DNA from: Pectobacterium peruviense
Lineage (GTDB): Bacteria; Pseudomonadota; Gammaproteobacteria; Enterobacterales; Enterobacteriaceae
DNA length: 47,911 nt
Reading direction: 5' to 3'
NCBI RefSeq assembly: GCF_002847345.1
Contig: NZ_LXFV01000024.1
Coordinates: forward strand, 1 to 47,911
This document shows, in pieces, positions 26,357-35,130 of the stretch. A model generated the notes under the pieces. That model saw only the letters and a program-made list of their open reading frames with translations, was not told the origin of the DNA and made no database searches. The first letter of the stretch is position 1, and each line of letters opens with the position of its first letter. The position numbers and the translations under genes are program-made.

Positions 26357-26370
26357 AGACAGAGGGAATC

Positions 26371-27378
26371 ATGATGCCAAACACCAAACTTTGGGCCGCC
26401 GCCCTGACTACCGCACTGTTGAGTACGCAGGTTTACGCCGCTGACACCGCGCAGCCGGGTAAAGGTATTTCCGTTATTCCGGTTCAAAGCACCATCTCCG
26501 AGGAAACGTTCCAGACGCTGCTGGTCAGCCGCGCGTTGGAAAAGCTGGGCTATGACGTGCAAACGCCTCGTGAAGTGGACTACAACGTCGCTTACACCTC
26601 GATTGCTTCCGGCGATGCGACATTTATCGCGGTTAACTGGGATCCGCTACACGCAGACCAATATAAAGCGGCTGGCGGGGACGCGAAATTCTACCGTCAG
26701 GGTGAATATGTCTCCGGTGCCGCTCAGGGTTACCTGATCGACAAGAAAACGGCTGAAAAATACAAAATCACCAATATTGCGCAGCTAAAAGATCCGAAAA
26801 TTGCCAAGATTTTTGATACCAATGGCGACGGCAAAGCCGATCTTACGGGCTGTACGCCGGGCTGGGGATGTGAAGCGGCCATCAACCATCACCTTCCCGC
26901 CTATGGCTTAACCAACACGGTCGAGCACAATCAGGGGAACTATGCGGCGATGATCGCCGATACCATTACCCGCTACAAAGAAGGCAAGCCGATTCTTTAC
27001 TACACCTGGACGCCGTACTGGGTCAGTGATGTGCTGGTTCCGGGCCGTGACGTAGTCTGGTTACAGGTGCCTTTCTCTTCTCAACCGGGTGAAATGAAAG
27101 ATGTCAGCACCAAGCTGCCAAACGGTGCCGACTATGGCTTCCCCGTTAACACCATGAAGATTGCCGCGAACAAAGCGTGGGCCGAGAAAAACCCCGCAGC
27201 GGCGAAGCTGTTCGCCATCATGAAGTTGCCGATTGCCGATGTGAATGCGCAGAACCTGCGTATGCATGAAGGTCAGGGTTCACAGAAAGATATCGAACGT
27301 CATGTTGATGGCTGGATCAAAGCCCACCAGCAGCTGTTTGATGGCTGGGTGAAAACCGCCGCCGATGCTGCGAAATAA
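26371..27378 (+). CDS. proX: Glycine betaine-binding periplasmic protein ProX
   Basis: The 335-residue substrate-binding protein of the ProU importer has a signal peptide cleaved near TQVYA-AD (about residue 23). The aromatic box for the quaternary ammonium group is visible as [12 protein letters not shown] and [13 protein letters not shown]; a disulphide pair is suggested by [11 protein letters not shown] choose the ATG at 26371 (AGAGGGA upstream). A further-upstream in-frame ATG lies inside the ERIC repeat. It is separated from proW by a hairpin and the ERIC element and ends at a good terminator. Confidence 0.97.
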   Translation: MMPNTKLWAAALTTALLSTQVYAADTAQPGKGISVIPVQSTISEETFQTLLVSRALEKLGYDVQTPREVDYNVAYTSIASGDATFIAVNWDPLHADQYKAAGGDAKFYRQGEYVSGAAQGYLIDKKTAEKYKITNIAQLKDPKIAKIFDTNGDGKADLTGCTPGWGCEAAINHHLPAYGLTNTVEHNQGNYAAMIADTITRYKEGKPILYYTWTPYWVSDVLVPGRDVVWLQVPFSSQPGEMKDVSTKLPNGADYGFPVNTMKIAANKAWAEKNPAAAKLFAIMKLPIADVNAQNLRMHEGQGSQKDIERHVDGWIKAHQQLFDGWVKTAADAAK

Positions 27379-27390
27379 TCCCCTATAGAC

Positions 27391-27424
27391 GAGCGCCCTT
27401 TCTAACAAAAGGGCGCTCATTTTC
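27391..27424 (+). terminator. Intrinsic terminator of proVWX
   Basis: GAGCGCCCTTT and AAAGGGCGCTC form a perfect 11-bp stem with a 6-base loop, followed by ATTTTC, 12 bp after the proX stop. Confidence 0.88.
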
Positions 27425-27480
27425 TCCGTTCTCGAAACAACACTTTCCCCGCTGACACCTCACCAAACCCAATCAGAAAA

Positions 27481-28371
27481 TCATTTTATATTGTCGTCCA
27501 GGAATGCGTGGATTACGGGGATGATGTCGTTTCCATGCGTTTCTAAAGCAAAGTGCCCGGTATCGTAGAAACGGATATCAGCATGGGGAATATCCCGCTT
27601 CCACGCTTCCGCACCGGCAGGTAAAAAGTAAGGATCATGGCGGCCCCAGACAGCAAGCAGCGGCGGTTGCTGCTCACGGAAGTAAGTCTGGAATTCAGGA
27701 TAACGCTGAACATTGGAGGCGTAGTCCAGTAGCAGATCCAGTTGAATATCAGCATTGCCTGGACGGGACACGTGCAGACCTTCAAGAGTGTATCCATCGG
27801 GGGAGACAAGGCTGGTATCACTTACGCCTTCTAAATATTGCCATTTCACAGAGGCTGCGGTCGGAAAATCATGAAGGGCAGCACGATTCTCTGCCGTCGG
27901 TGATTGCCAATACCGTCTGATCGCATCCCATCCTTGCGCCAAACCCTCTTCATAAGCATTACCGTTCTGCGAAATAATTGCCGTGATGCGATCGGGATGA
28001 GCCGTAGCAAGACGCCATCCAACCGGTGCACCATAGTCATGAACCATGATCGCATAACGCGGGAGCTTCAGCTGTTCAGTGAACTGCTCGATCGTCTTCG
28101 CCAGATTATCAAACGTATAGTCATACTCATCGCTTCCCGGCGATTCCGTGAAACCGAAGGACGGCAGATCGGGAGCAATCACGTGATAATTATCAGCAAG
28201 TAACGGAATCAGTTCTCGAAACATGTACGAGGATGCAGCAAATCCATGCAGTAGCAAAATGCTGGGTGATGATGGCTTTCCTGCTTCACGATAGAAAATA
28301 TTGACGTTACCCACCTGCTCATAGCGATAGTGGACTTGGGTCTCGGGTGTCGTTGCTATATCAGTATTCAC
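27481..28371 (-). CDS. Alpha/beta hydrolase of the haloalkane dehalogenase/epoxide hydrolase type
   Basis: The 296-residue cytosolic hydrolase has the oxyanion motif LLLHGFAASS (39-48), the nucleophile elbow VHDYGAPVG with Asp112 as nucleophile, an acid candidate Asp246 in VWGRHDPYF and His273 in DTGHFALETHG. An Asp nucleophile indicates C-X or C-O cleavage through an alkyl-enzyme ester, as in dehalogenases and epoxide hydrolases, rather than a serine esterase. The substrate is unknown. It is divergent from a CGNR regulator gene with an operator array between them, so it is probably induced by its substrate or a related compound. Confidence 0.85.
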   Translation of the reverse strand: MNTDIATTPETQVHYRYEQVGNVNIFYREAGKPSSPSILLLHGFAASSYMFRELIPLLADNYHVIAPDLPSFGFTESPGSDEYDYTFDNLAKTIEQFTEQLKLPRYAIMVHDYGAPVGWRLATAHPDRITAIISQNGNAYEEGLAQGWDAIRRYWQSPTAENRAALHDFPTAASVKWQYLEGVSDTSLVSPDGYTLEGLHVSRPGNADIQLDLLLDYASNVQRYPEFQTYFREQQPPLLAVWGRHDPYFLPAGAEAWKRDIPHADIRFYDTGHFALETHGNDIIPVIHAFLDDNIK

Positions 28372-28384
28372 AGTCTTTTTCCTT

Positions 28385-28458
28385 TGTAACCTATAAAGTG
28401 GTCACTTGAAGGTTACAGATAATTAGTGTAACCTGTCAATATCATTTTAAGGGTTACA
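28385..28458. promoter_or_regulatory. Four-half-site operator between the hydrolase and CGNR regulator genes
   Basis: TGTAACCT (28385-28392) and AGGTTACA (28410-28417) form one inverted pair. TGTAACCT (28427-28434) and GGGTTACA (28451-28458, one mismatch) form a second. The last half-site overlaps the translation-initiation region of the regulator gene. The pattern fits autoregulation by the CGNR protein. Confidence 0.72.
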
Positions 28459-28461
28459 TCA

Positions 28462-29043
28462 ATGCACACATCACCGATAACTCAGCCCCACTTTCTCGCG
28501 AACAATCTCGCGTTGGACCTCATCAACAGTGCATTTGGAACAGGAAGCGAATACCACGACTGTTTGACGGATGACGCAAGTGTCATCGCATGGCTTAAAG
28601 CGGCGAAGCAACTACCTGAAAATTTTACAGATACGCCGACCGGCCTGATTAATGAAGCTCTGGCATTGCGTCAGGCAATGGTTCAGACAATAGAGGCCGT
28701 CCGATCGGGTAAGGAATATCACCCTGAACAAATAAACCATATTCTTGATAGTGGACGGCCGGTAAGAATGCTGGAATGGGATAGTCAGCAAGCTGGTTTT
28801 AGCGTTGTTGAATGCAGGAGGGATAATAGCTGTGCCAGCTTACTCGAACCGATAGCAATGGCGTTCGCTGCTCTGATTTCCGGATCTGAGGTAAAATATA
28901 TTCGCCAGTGTGAGGCACACGACTGTACCTTGTTCTTTCTGGATACCACCAAATCACATCGTCGGCGATGGTGCAGCATGGCGCTCTGTGGCAACAGAAT
29001 GAAAGTCGCGGCATTCCGCTCGCGTAAGCAGGAAGCAGACTGA
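28462..29043 (+). CDS. CGNR zinc-finger transcriptional regulator (ABATE family)
   Basis: The 193-residue protein has the N-terminal stress/ABATE-like domain beginning FLANNLALDLINSAFG. Its C-terminal CGNR finger is C-E-A-H-D-C (about 151-156), then RRRWCSMALCGNRMK (about 168-182); the four cysteines bind zinc and the tail contacts DNA. It is divergent from the hydrolase gene and followed by a good terminator. The regulated gene is most likely the hydrolase. The start lies directly behind the last operator half-site. Confidence 0.87.
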   Translation: MHTSPITQPHFLANNLALDLINSAFGTGSEYHDCLTDDASVIAWLKAAKQLPENFTDTPTGLINEALALRQAMVQTIEAVRSGKEYHPEQINHILDSGRPVRMLEWDSQQAGFSVVECRRDNSCASLLEPIAMAFAALISGSEVKYIRQCEAHDCTLFFLDTTKSHRRRWCSMALCGNRMKVAAFRSRKQEAD

Positions 29044-29133
29044 TAAGGGGAAATGAACGTTCACGCTGACCATGAGAAAACGTCAAAAGTACACGTTATA
29101 CGTCCGGTAGAGGCATTCTTCCTTCTTTCTACT

Positions 29134-29165
29134 ACGCCCCTTTCCAGCGAAAGGGGCGTTTTTTA
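29134..29165 (+). terminator. Intrinsic terminator after the CGNR gene
   Basis: ACGCCCCTTT and AAAGGGGCGT form a perfect 10-bp stem with a 6-base loop and are followed by TTTTTATT. Confidence 0.88.
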
Positions 29166-29179
29166 TTGCTGAAGGGCAA

Positions 29180-30340
29180 TTACGGCAGTTTAACGATTTC
29201 GACCCAGTTCGCGCCTTTTCCGGTCGGGTAGTGCCCTACTCGCACTAAATCTCCGTTGTCCTGATTGATGCGGTACACCGACAGCGACGTCGATTTTTCA
29301 CCGCTGGCGATCAGGAATTTCCCGCTTGGATCGATCTGGATACCGCGCGGCTGCGTTTCCGTTGGATAGCGCGTAATGTATTTCAGCTGACCCGTTTTCG
29401 GTTCAACCCGCAGCAGCGTAATCGTGCTTTTGGTGCGTTCCGATACGTACAGGAATTTTCCATTTGGCGTCAGACGTAAATCGGCACTCCAGATTTGTGG
29501 TCGGCTATCGGCGTTCTTTTTATCCGGCGTGATCGTTCCCGCTCTCATCCCTGCCTCGGCCGGAATGGTGTCGGTGTAATCCAACAGCGTAAGCTGCCCT
29601 GTCTTTTCATCCAACGCCAGACGAGCGACTTTACCGGATAATTCGTTGCTCACGTAGAGCGTTTTATTATCGGGTGATAACACCAGATGGCGCGGCCCAT
29701 TTCCTTCAGGCAGTTTAATTTCGGCTGGCTCATTCGGCGTCAACGTTCCCGTTTTCGCATCAAACCGGAACTGTACAATTTGGTCGCTGCCGAGATTGCT
29801 GGCAAAGACGAACTTATTTTTTCGATCGGCAATAATGCTGTGCGCTTTCTCGCCTGTCGGCACCACGGTGACCGCACTCGCGTTCACCTTGCCGTCTTTA
29901 TCAATGCCATTAACCGCGATTTTATTGCCACCATACGAGGCGCTGAACAGCCATTTCCCCGTAAGATCCGTCGAGATGTAGGCCATGCTGTCCGGTAATT
30001 CCGCTTTGCCTAATGGGCTCAATACACCGCTCTTGGCGTCGATTTTATAGCTGACCGCCGAGTAGGGGATGCCGCGCGTAGCAGCATAGAGGAACGATTT
30101 ATCTGGGCTAACGGCTAACGGCATCACCTTCGCCCCAGCGGCCGCTTTCCCGATGGCGGTCAATTCGCCGCTTTGCGTATTAAGTGTGTAGACATCGATC
30201 GCGCCGTCAGTAGCAGCAGAGACGTAAACCGCCGTGACTGCCTGCGCCCCCATCGACCACAGTGCCGCTGCTGGCAGAAGTGCACATCCCATTAGCATTG
30301 CAATGCTGTTTTTCTTAAACACCTGATAATGCTTAAACAT
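29180..30340 (-). CDS. Exported lactonase-family beta-propeller (6-phosphogluconolactonase-like)
   Basis: The 386-residue protein has a signal peptide (KK near residue 10, cleavage after MGAQA, residue 34) and seven-bladed propeller repeats such as SPDKSFLYAATRG, SPDNKTLYVSNELSG, TPNGKFLYVSERTKS and DPSGKFLIASGEKS. The fold is that of Pfam lactonase/YbhE, but a periplasmic location is odd for 6-phosphogluconolactonase, so the substrate is uncertain. GGGGAT precedes the start. It stands alone on the minus strand between two plus-strand units and interrupts the proX-ygaY order known from E. coli. Confidence 0.82.
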   Translation of the reverse strand: MFKHYQVFKKNSIAMLMGCALLPAAALWSMGAQAVTAVYVSAATDGAIDVYTLNTQSGELTAIGKAAAGAKVMPLAVSPDKSFLYAATRGIPYSAVSYKIDAKSGVLSPLGKAELPDSMAYISTDLTGKWLFSASYGGNKIAVNGIDKDGKVNASAVTVVPTGEKAHSIIADRKNKFVFASNLGSDQIVQFRFDAKTGTLTPNEPAEIKLPEGNGPRHLVLSPDNKTLYVSNELSGKVARLALDEKTGQLTLLDYTDTIPAEAGMRAGTITPDKKNADSRPQIWSADLRLTPNGKFLYVSERTKSTITLLRVEPKTGQLKYITRYPTETQPRGIQIDPSGKFLIASGEKSTSLSVYRINQDNGDLVRVGHYPTGKGANWVEIVKLP

Positions 30341-30509
30341 AATATCCCCTGTCGATAGTGTTATGACGCTGGGGATAAGCTAAATCAATCCCAGCAAAAG
30401 CGAAACATCTCCGTCATATTTAAGAAGCGGAAAGATATTCTGGCATCTCATTAGGCTCTGCCGGATACTATAGACTCTGCTTTTAACATCATATTAACGT
30501 TCAAACACT

Positions 30510-31730
30510 ATGCCTCTTCAGCAACAATCTGCATCCTCTACACCACAACCAGGGCTTAGCCTGTCTTTGACCCTGATTATGTCTATCGCGACTGGCCTTG
30601 CCGTCGCCAGTAACTATTATGCCCAGCCGCTGCTGGAGACGATTGCCAGAGTCTTTGCGCTTTCCGTTAATCAGGCGGGATTCATTGTCACCGCCGCGCA
30701 GCTGGGTTATGCCGTTGGCCTGCTGTTTTTGGTGCCGCTGGGGGATATGTTTGAACGCCGGACGCTCATTGTCGGCATGACGCTACTCGCCGCAGGCGGG
30801 ATGCTGATCACCGCTTCTGCGCCCACACTTTGGATAATGATTGCTGGCACGGCGTTAACCGGCTTGTTCTCCGTTGTCGCGCAGTTGCTGGTTCCTCTTG
30901 CCGCAACGCTGGCAACGCCGGAAACACGCGGCAAGGTCGTTGGCACGATCATGAGTGGCCTGCTACTGGGGATTCTGCTAGCGCGCACCGTCGCGGGTGC
31001 GCTGGCTTCACTCGGTGACTGGCGTACCGTTTACTGGGTTGCCAGCACGCTGATGGTCATCATGGCGCTGATTCTGTGGCGGGCATTGCCGCGTATTCCT
31101 CAGCAAAACACGCTGAACTACCCGCAGTTACTGGCCTCTATATTCCGCCTGTTCTCTGCAAATCCGCTGCTGCGCACGCGCGCAATCCTTGGCTGTCTGT
31201 CCTTTGCCAACTTCAGCATTCTGTGGACGTCGATGGCATTTCTGCTGGCTTCACCACCCTATGGTTATTCCGAAGGCGTTATCGGCCTGTTCGGGCTGGT
31301 CGGTGCCGCAGGCGCATTAGCAGCATCACGCGCTGGTCGTCTGGTCGATCAGGGCAAAGCCAAGCCGACCACCAGCGTTGGGATTATCCTGCTTTTGCTG
31401 TCGTGGGGCTTTATTGCGCTCGGTATTCATTCCGTGGCGGCGCTGCTCATTGGCATCATCGTACTGGATCTGGCGGTTCAGGGCGTGCACGTGACCAACC
31501 AGAGTGTGATTTACCGTATGATGCCCGACGCACGTAACCGACTGACGGCAGGCTATATGACCAGCTATTTCATCGGCGGTGCACTGGGATCGATCCTCTC
31601 TGCTTCGGCTTACCAGCAGTGGGGCTGGCTCGGCGTTTGTGCCGCAGGCAGCATTATCAGCCTGTTGAATCTGCTGGTGTGGTGGCGAAGTCATCATCAC
31701 GAGACGCAGGAAGCGATGGCGGCGCTGTAA
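30510..31730 (+). CDS. ygaY: MFS transporter YgaY (intact)
   Basis: This 406-residue inner-membrane protein has 12 predicted segments. MFS signatures are LGYAVGLLFLVPLGDMFERR between helices 2 and 3 and ASLGDWRTVYWVAS at mid-protein. It resembles the YnfM/AraJ group of drug or metabolite exporters. In E. coli the gene in this position (proX-ygaY-ygaZ) is annotated as a pseudogene, whereas this copy has no break. The substrate is unknown. Confidence 0.82.
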   Translation: MPLQQQSASSTPQPGLSLSLTLIMSIATGLAVASNYYAQPLLETIARVFALSVNQAGFIVTAAQLGYAVGLLFLVPLGDMFERRTLIVGMTLLAAGGMLITASAPTLWIMIAGTALTGLFSVVAQLLVPLAATLATPETRGKVVGTIMSGLLLGILLARTVAGALASLGDWRTVYWVASTLMVIMALILWRALPRIPQQNTLNYPQLLASIFRLFSANPLLRTRAILGCLSFANFSILWTSMAFLLASPPYGYSEGVIGLFGLVGAAGALAASRAGRLVDQGKAKPTTSVGIILLLLSWGFIALGIHSVAALLIGIIVLDLAVQGVHVTNQSVIYRMMPDARNRLTAGYMTSYFIGGALGSILSASAYQQWGWLGVCAAGSIISLLNLLVWWRSHHHETQEAMAAL

Positions 31731-31744
31731 CCGCGCTTATTTGC

Positions 31745-31781
31745 AACTGTCTCGATTGCAATCGTCTCATTCGAGACAGTT
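31745..31781 (+). terminator. Inverted repeat after ygaY
   Basis: AACTGTCTCG and CGAGACAGTT pair perfectly over 10 bp with a 17-base loop that contains its own palindrome (GATTGCAATC). Only a short TTT follows, so termination is possible but not certain. Confidence 0.5.
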
Positions 31782-31899
31782 TCCCACGAGAAAGTTACGC
31801 ACGAGATCATCACGCCCGTTCCGCAATAACGTGAAATTCCGGTAATGCTTTGCTAGTGTTACCGGTTAATTCCCTTTAAGTGCAAAAAATATCAAGCCA

Positions 31900-32631
31900 G
31901 TGAAGACATTAACCACATCTGCACCGACAAAATCGGCGTCTTTTAGCGAAGGCGTATTTGACAGCTTGCCGATTGTTATCGGCTATATGCCCGTAGCCTT
32001 CGCGTTTGGCATGAACGCCGTCAAGCTAGGATTTACCCCGCTGGAAGGCATTTTTCTTTCGTGCATCATTTACGCTGGTGCCAGCCAGTTCGTCATCACC
32101 GCCCTGCTTAGCGCAGGTATGTCCATCTGGGTAGCAGCGTTGACCGTCATGGCGATGGATATCCGCCATGTGCTCTATGGGCCTGCGTTACGGCATCGTA
32201 TTGCACAACGTCTGCCAACCCGAAAAACTGCGCTGTGGGCGTTCGGCCTGACGGACGAAGTGTTTGCCGCGGCGGCCGCCCGGTTGGCGAAAGACAATCG
32301 ACGTTGGTCAGAAGACTGGATGATGGGCGTGTCGCTTTTAGCCTGGCTCTCCTGGGTGCTTGGCACGGTGATCGGTGCTGTATTCGGTAACGGCCCGCTG
32401 GATGATTACCCTGCCGTCGAAGCCGCGCTGTCTTTCATGCTGCCTGCGCTTTTCCTGAGTTTTTTGCTCGCGTCCTTCAAGCGGAAACAGAGTCTGGTTG
32501 TGGCCTGCGCGCTAGGCGGCGCACTGCTTGGGCTGCTGCTTTCTTCTATCCCTGCCGCGATACTGCTCGGCATTCTCAGCGGCTGTCTGGCCTCACTGGT
32601 TAACCCCGCCACACCGCAGGTAAACATATGA
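31900..32631 (+). CDS. ygaZ: L-valine exporter subunit YgaZ (AzlC family)
   Basis: The 243-residue membrane protein is the large subunit of the branched-chain amino-acid exporter YgaZH. Conserved blocks are FSEGVFDSLPIVIGYMPVAFAFG, IIYAGASQFVITALL, AMDIRHVLYGPALRHRI and ALWAFGLTDEVFAAAAARL (given here as landmarks within residues 15-130). The start codon is GTG with a weak ribosome site; no ATG nearby would preserve the N-terminus shared with E. coli. It overlaps ygaH by 4 bp. Confidence 0.95.
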   Translation: MKTLTTSAPTKSASFSEGVFDSLPIVIGYMPVAFAFGMNAVKLGFTPLEGIFLSCIIYAGASQFVITALLSAGMSIWVAALTVMAMDIRHVLYGPALRHRIAQRLPTRKTALWAFGLTDEVFAAAAARLAKDNRRWSEDWMMGVSLLAWLSWVLGTVIGAVFGNGPLDDYPAVEAALSFMLPALFLSFLLASFKRKQSLVVACALGGALLGLLLSSIPAAILLGILSGCLASLVNPATPQVNI

Positions 32632-32969
32632 GTACAGACGTTATTCTTATCGGGCTGATGGTCGGGATGGTGAACTATCTCTTCCGCTATCTGCCTCTGC
32701 GGCTGAGCGCCTCACGTGCTTCCGGTTCACTGCAACGCGGCAAAAAAGCCCTGTTGCTTGATAGCATTGGCATTGCCTCCATCTGCGCGCTGCTGATGGT
32801 TTCCAGCGTGCCAGATATTCTCGCGCATCACGAAAAGTTGCTGCCAACACTCGTAGGATTTATGACGCTGACCGTCTGCTTTTATAAAACCCGCAGCATC
32901 GTCTTATCTACGTTACTGGGAGCATTCTGCTACGGCATTGCGTTTAAACTGCTGGAATCCACAGTGTAA
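32628..32969 (+). CDS. ygaH: L-valine exporter subunit YgaH (AzlD family)
   Basis: The 113-residue protein has four hydrophobic segments, the AzlD-type start GLMVGMVNYLFRYLPLRL and KALLLDSIGIASICALL. It forms the small subunit of the exporter with YgaZ, and its ATG overlaps the ygaZ stop. An imperfect inverted repeat (GTAAGCGG at 33000, CCGCTTAC at 33035) lies downstream and may terminate the unit. Confidence 0.94.
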   Translation: MSTDVILIGLMVGMVNYLFRYLPLRLSASRASGSLQRGKKALLLDSIGIASICALLMVSSVPDILAHHEKLLPTLVGFMTLTVCFYKTRSIVLSTLLGAFCYGIAFKLLESTV

Positions 32970-32999
32970 ATTATCAAATAAGATTTTGATTTAAATAAA

Positions 33000-33042
33000 G
33001 TAAGCGGTGAATAATCCCTACTTCACGCTATTCTCCGCTTAC
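33000..33042 (+). terminator. Imperfect hairpin between ygaH and mprA
   Basis: GTAAGCGG pairs with CCGCTTAC, and an inner GTGAA/TTCAC pair extends the structure. There is no T-run. It is a weak candidate for a terminator or 3'-end stabiliser of ygaZH. Confidence 0.4.
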
Positions 33043-33084
33043 GTTCTGTCACAGAAATAAGCACAATTTCCCACCTGAATGCCG

Positions 33085-33113
33085 TTTACCCATTTAGTAA
33101 CATTAGTTACTAT
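33085..33113 (+). promoter_or_regulatory. mprA promoter with overlapping palindromic operator
   Basis: TTTACC (-35) and TACTAT (-10, 33108-33113) are 17 bp apart. The palindrome AGTAAC-ATTA-GTTACT (33096-33111) covers the spacer and the first bases of the -10 element. A MarR-family palindrome there fits autorepression by MprA. Confidence 0.62.
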
Positions 33114-33145
33114 GCATACCGTGATTAATGAGGTTTATATAAAAA

Positions 33146-33661
33146 ATGGACAGTTCATTCACTCCTATAGAACAAATGCTCGATCTGCGTGCTTCACGCA
33201 AACCCGGTTTCCCACGTCAGGAAGTTTTGTTACTGCGTCTATTCATGCACGTTCAAGGCAAAATTCTGGAACACAGAAACAGAATGCTGAAAGATCAGGG
33301 AATTAACGAAACCCTTTTCATGGCATTGCTGACGTTAGAATCTCAAGAATCTTACAGTATTCAGCCATCTGAGCTCAGTGCAGCGCTGGGATCGTCACGC
33401 ACCAATGCGACACGCATCGCTGACGATCTGGAGAAAAGAGGCTGGATAGAGCGACGCGAAAGCAGCAGCGACAGACGCTGCCTGCACCTGCATCTGACAG
33501 AAGAAGGCAAAACGTTTCTTGGCCAACTGATTCCACCACAACATGACAGTCTCCATGTGCTTTGTTCAGCACTTGAATCAGGAGAGCAAAAACAGCTCGA
33601 AACCCTGATGAGAAAGCTCTTGGTTAGGCTGGATGAGATGGACGATTTCGGCAACATATAG
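33146..33661 (+). CDS. mprA: MarR-family repressor MprA (EmrR)
   Basis: This 171-residue repressor of the emrAB multidrug pump is released by hydrophobic drugs and uncouplers. It begins [18 protein letters not shown] and shows the winged-helix region [35 protein letters not shown] (about 72-106), with the wing [16 protein letters not shown]. It lies first in the mprA-emrA-emrB order, as in E. coli. Confidence 0.95.
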   Translation: MDSSFTPIEQMLDLRASRKPGFPRQEVLLLRLFMHVQGKILEHRNRMLKDQGINETLFMALLTLESQESYSIQPSELSAALGSSRTNATRIADDLEKRGWIERRESSSDRRCLHLHLTEEGKTFLGQLIPPQHDSLHVLCSALESGEQKQLETLMRKLLVRLDEMDDFGNI

Positions 33662-33937
33662 CAGAAGAACAACAACAAAAAATCATAACCAGCACCTTTT
33701 TCACCCGAAATGACCCGATGCTTAGGTATCGGGCAGGTGAGTTTTGCTGCGAAAAATACGCATGATCTTTCCGTGGTCTCAACCTGCGGCTTAGCACAAC
33801 GGCAATCTCACGCTCCGGGTGGGCAATCTGAAAACTCCCCCGGGCGGCACAGTAATACGAATTCATTGCGACTATCGCCAGGCTGCTCTGTCTGGTGCGA
33901 TAGCCGATACAAAGAAAATAAGAAGAGAGAGAACAGC
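33662..33937 (+). other. Long mprA-emrA intergenic leader with a hairpin
   Basis: These 276 bp contain no supported gene. An inverted repeat CTATCGCCAG (33872-33881) and CTGGTGCGATAG (33892-33903, one bulge) sits just upstream of the emrA ribosome site. The emrA frame is open through part of the region but without a good start. It may be a leader or a terminator/attenuator between repressor and pump genes. Confidence 0.45.
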
Positions 33938-35113
33938 ATGAGTGAAAGTGTGGAAAATCAGGTGCCGCAGACGCCCCAAAGAAACAAGAAACAGCAGCGT
34001 AAACGGGTCTTGTCGCTGCTGACATTTATTTTCGTCGTACTGGGCTGTGCCTGGCTGGTTTACTGGTTCCTGGTGCTCAGACATCACCAAAGTACCGACG
34101 ACGCCTACGTCGCAGGCAACCAGATTCAGATCATGGCGCAGGTTACGGGTAGCGTCACCCATGTTAACGTCGACAATACCGATTTCGTTAAACAGGGACA
34201 GGTCTTGGTGGAGCTGGATCCTACCGATGCCCAGCAGACCTTTGAGCGCGCGAAAACCGCACTGGCCAACAGCGTGCGCCAAACGCACCAGTTGATTATC
34301 AACAGCAAACAATATCAGGCCAATATCGAGCTACGTCAGACTGAACTGAACAAGGCACAAAGCGACCAGAGCCGCCGTGAAGCACTGGGCAGCGCAAATG
34401 CCATCGGACGTGAAGAAGTACAGCATGCCCGTGATGCCGTCGCGACCGCCAAAGCGGCGCTAGAAGTTGCCAGACAACAATATCAGGCGAATCAGGCAAT
34501 GATTCTGGATACGCCACTCGAGAAACAACCCGCCATACAGCAAGCTTCCGTAGAAATGCGCGATGCCTGGTTAGCGCTACAGCGTACCAAAATTGTCAGC
34601 CCGATTGACGGCTACATCTCACGCCGCAGCGTGCAGATTGGCGCCCGCATTTCCTCGACTTCAGCGCTGATGGCCGTGGTTCCTGCCAATCACCTGTGGG
34701 TCGATGCTAACTTCAAAGAGACGCAGTTAGCCAATATGCGCATCGGCCAACCCGCTACCGTGATCGCGGATATCTATGGTGATGATGTTGTGTATCAGGG
34801 AAAAGTGGTCGGCCTCGATATGGGTACCGGTAGCGCGTTTTCTCTGCTGCCCGCCCAGAACGCTACAGGCAACTGGATCAAAGTGGTTCAGCGCTTGCCC
34901 GTACGAATTGAGATCGATCCGAAGCAGGTTGCCGAACATCCGCTGCGTATTGGCTTGTCTGCTTTGGTGAATGTCGATACCGCCAATACAGAAGGCAGCG
35001 CGTTAGCAGAAACGCCGCGCACCACGCCAGCCTACCAAAGTGATGCTCTGACGCTGGATCTGACCCCTGTTAACCAAGATATTAGCGCCATTATTCAGGC
35101 GAATGCCGGTTAA
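33938..35113 (+). CDS. emrA: Multidrug efflux membrane-fusion protein EmrA
   Basis: EmrA bridges EmrB in the inner membrane and an outer-membrane channel such as TolC. The 391-residue product starts MSESVENQVPQTPQRNKK, after AGAGAGA. A single N-terminal membrane segment lies at about 26-47. It has the HlyD/biotinyl-lipoyl motif VAGNQIQIMAQVTGSVTHV, a coiled-coil hairpin rich in Gln/Ala (about 100-190) and the beta-barrel part beginning VSPIDGYISRRSVQIG. An in-frame extension upstream is open but lacks the family N-terminus. It is 17 bp from emrB. Confidence 0.96.
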   Translation: MSESVENQVPQTPQRNKKQQRKRVLSLLTFIFVVLGCAWLVYWFLVLRHHQSTDDAYVAGNQIQIMAQVTGSVTHVNVDNTDFVKQGQVLVELDPTDAQQTFERAKTALANSVRQTHQLIINSKQYQANIELRQTELNKAQSDQSRREALGSANAIGREEVQHARDAVATAKAALEVARQQYQANQAMILDTPLEKQPAIQQASVEMRDAWLALQRTKIVSPIDGYISRRSVQIGARISSTSALMAVVPANHLWVDANFKETQLANMRIGQPATVIADIYGDDVVYQGKVVGLDMGTGSAFSLLPAQNATGNWIKVVQRLPVRIEIDPKQVAEHPLRIGLSALVNVDTANTEGSALAETPRTTPAYQSDALTLDLTPVNQDISAIIQANAG

Positions 35114-35130
35114 TCGACCAGGAGAGAAAC

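Noticed and set aside
33710-33937. N-terminal extension of EmrA
   Set aside because: The extra sequence is unlike EmrA, and the ATG at 33938 has a purine-rich ribosome site and the family N-terminus.
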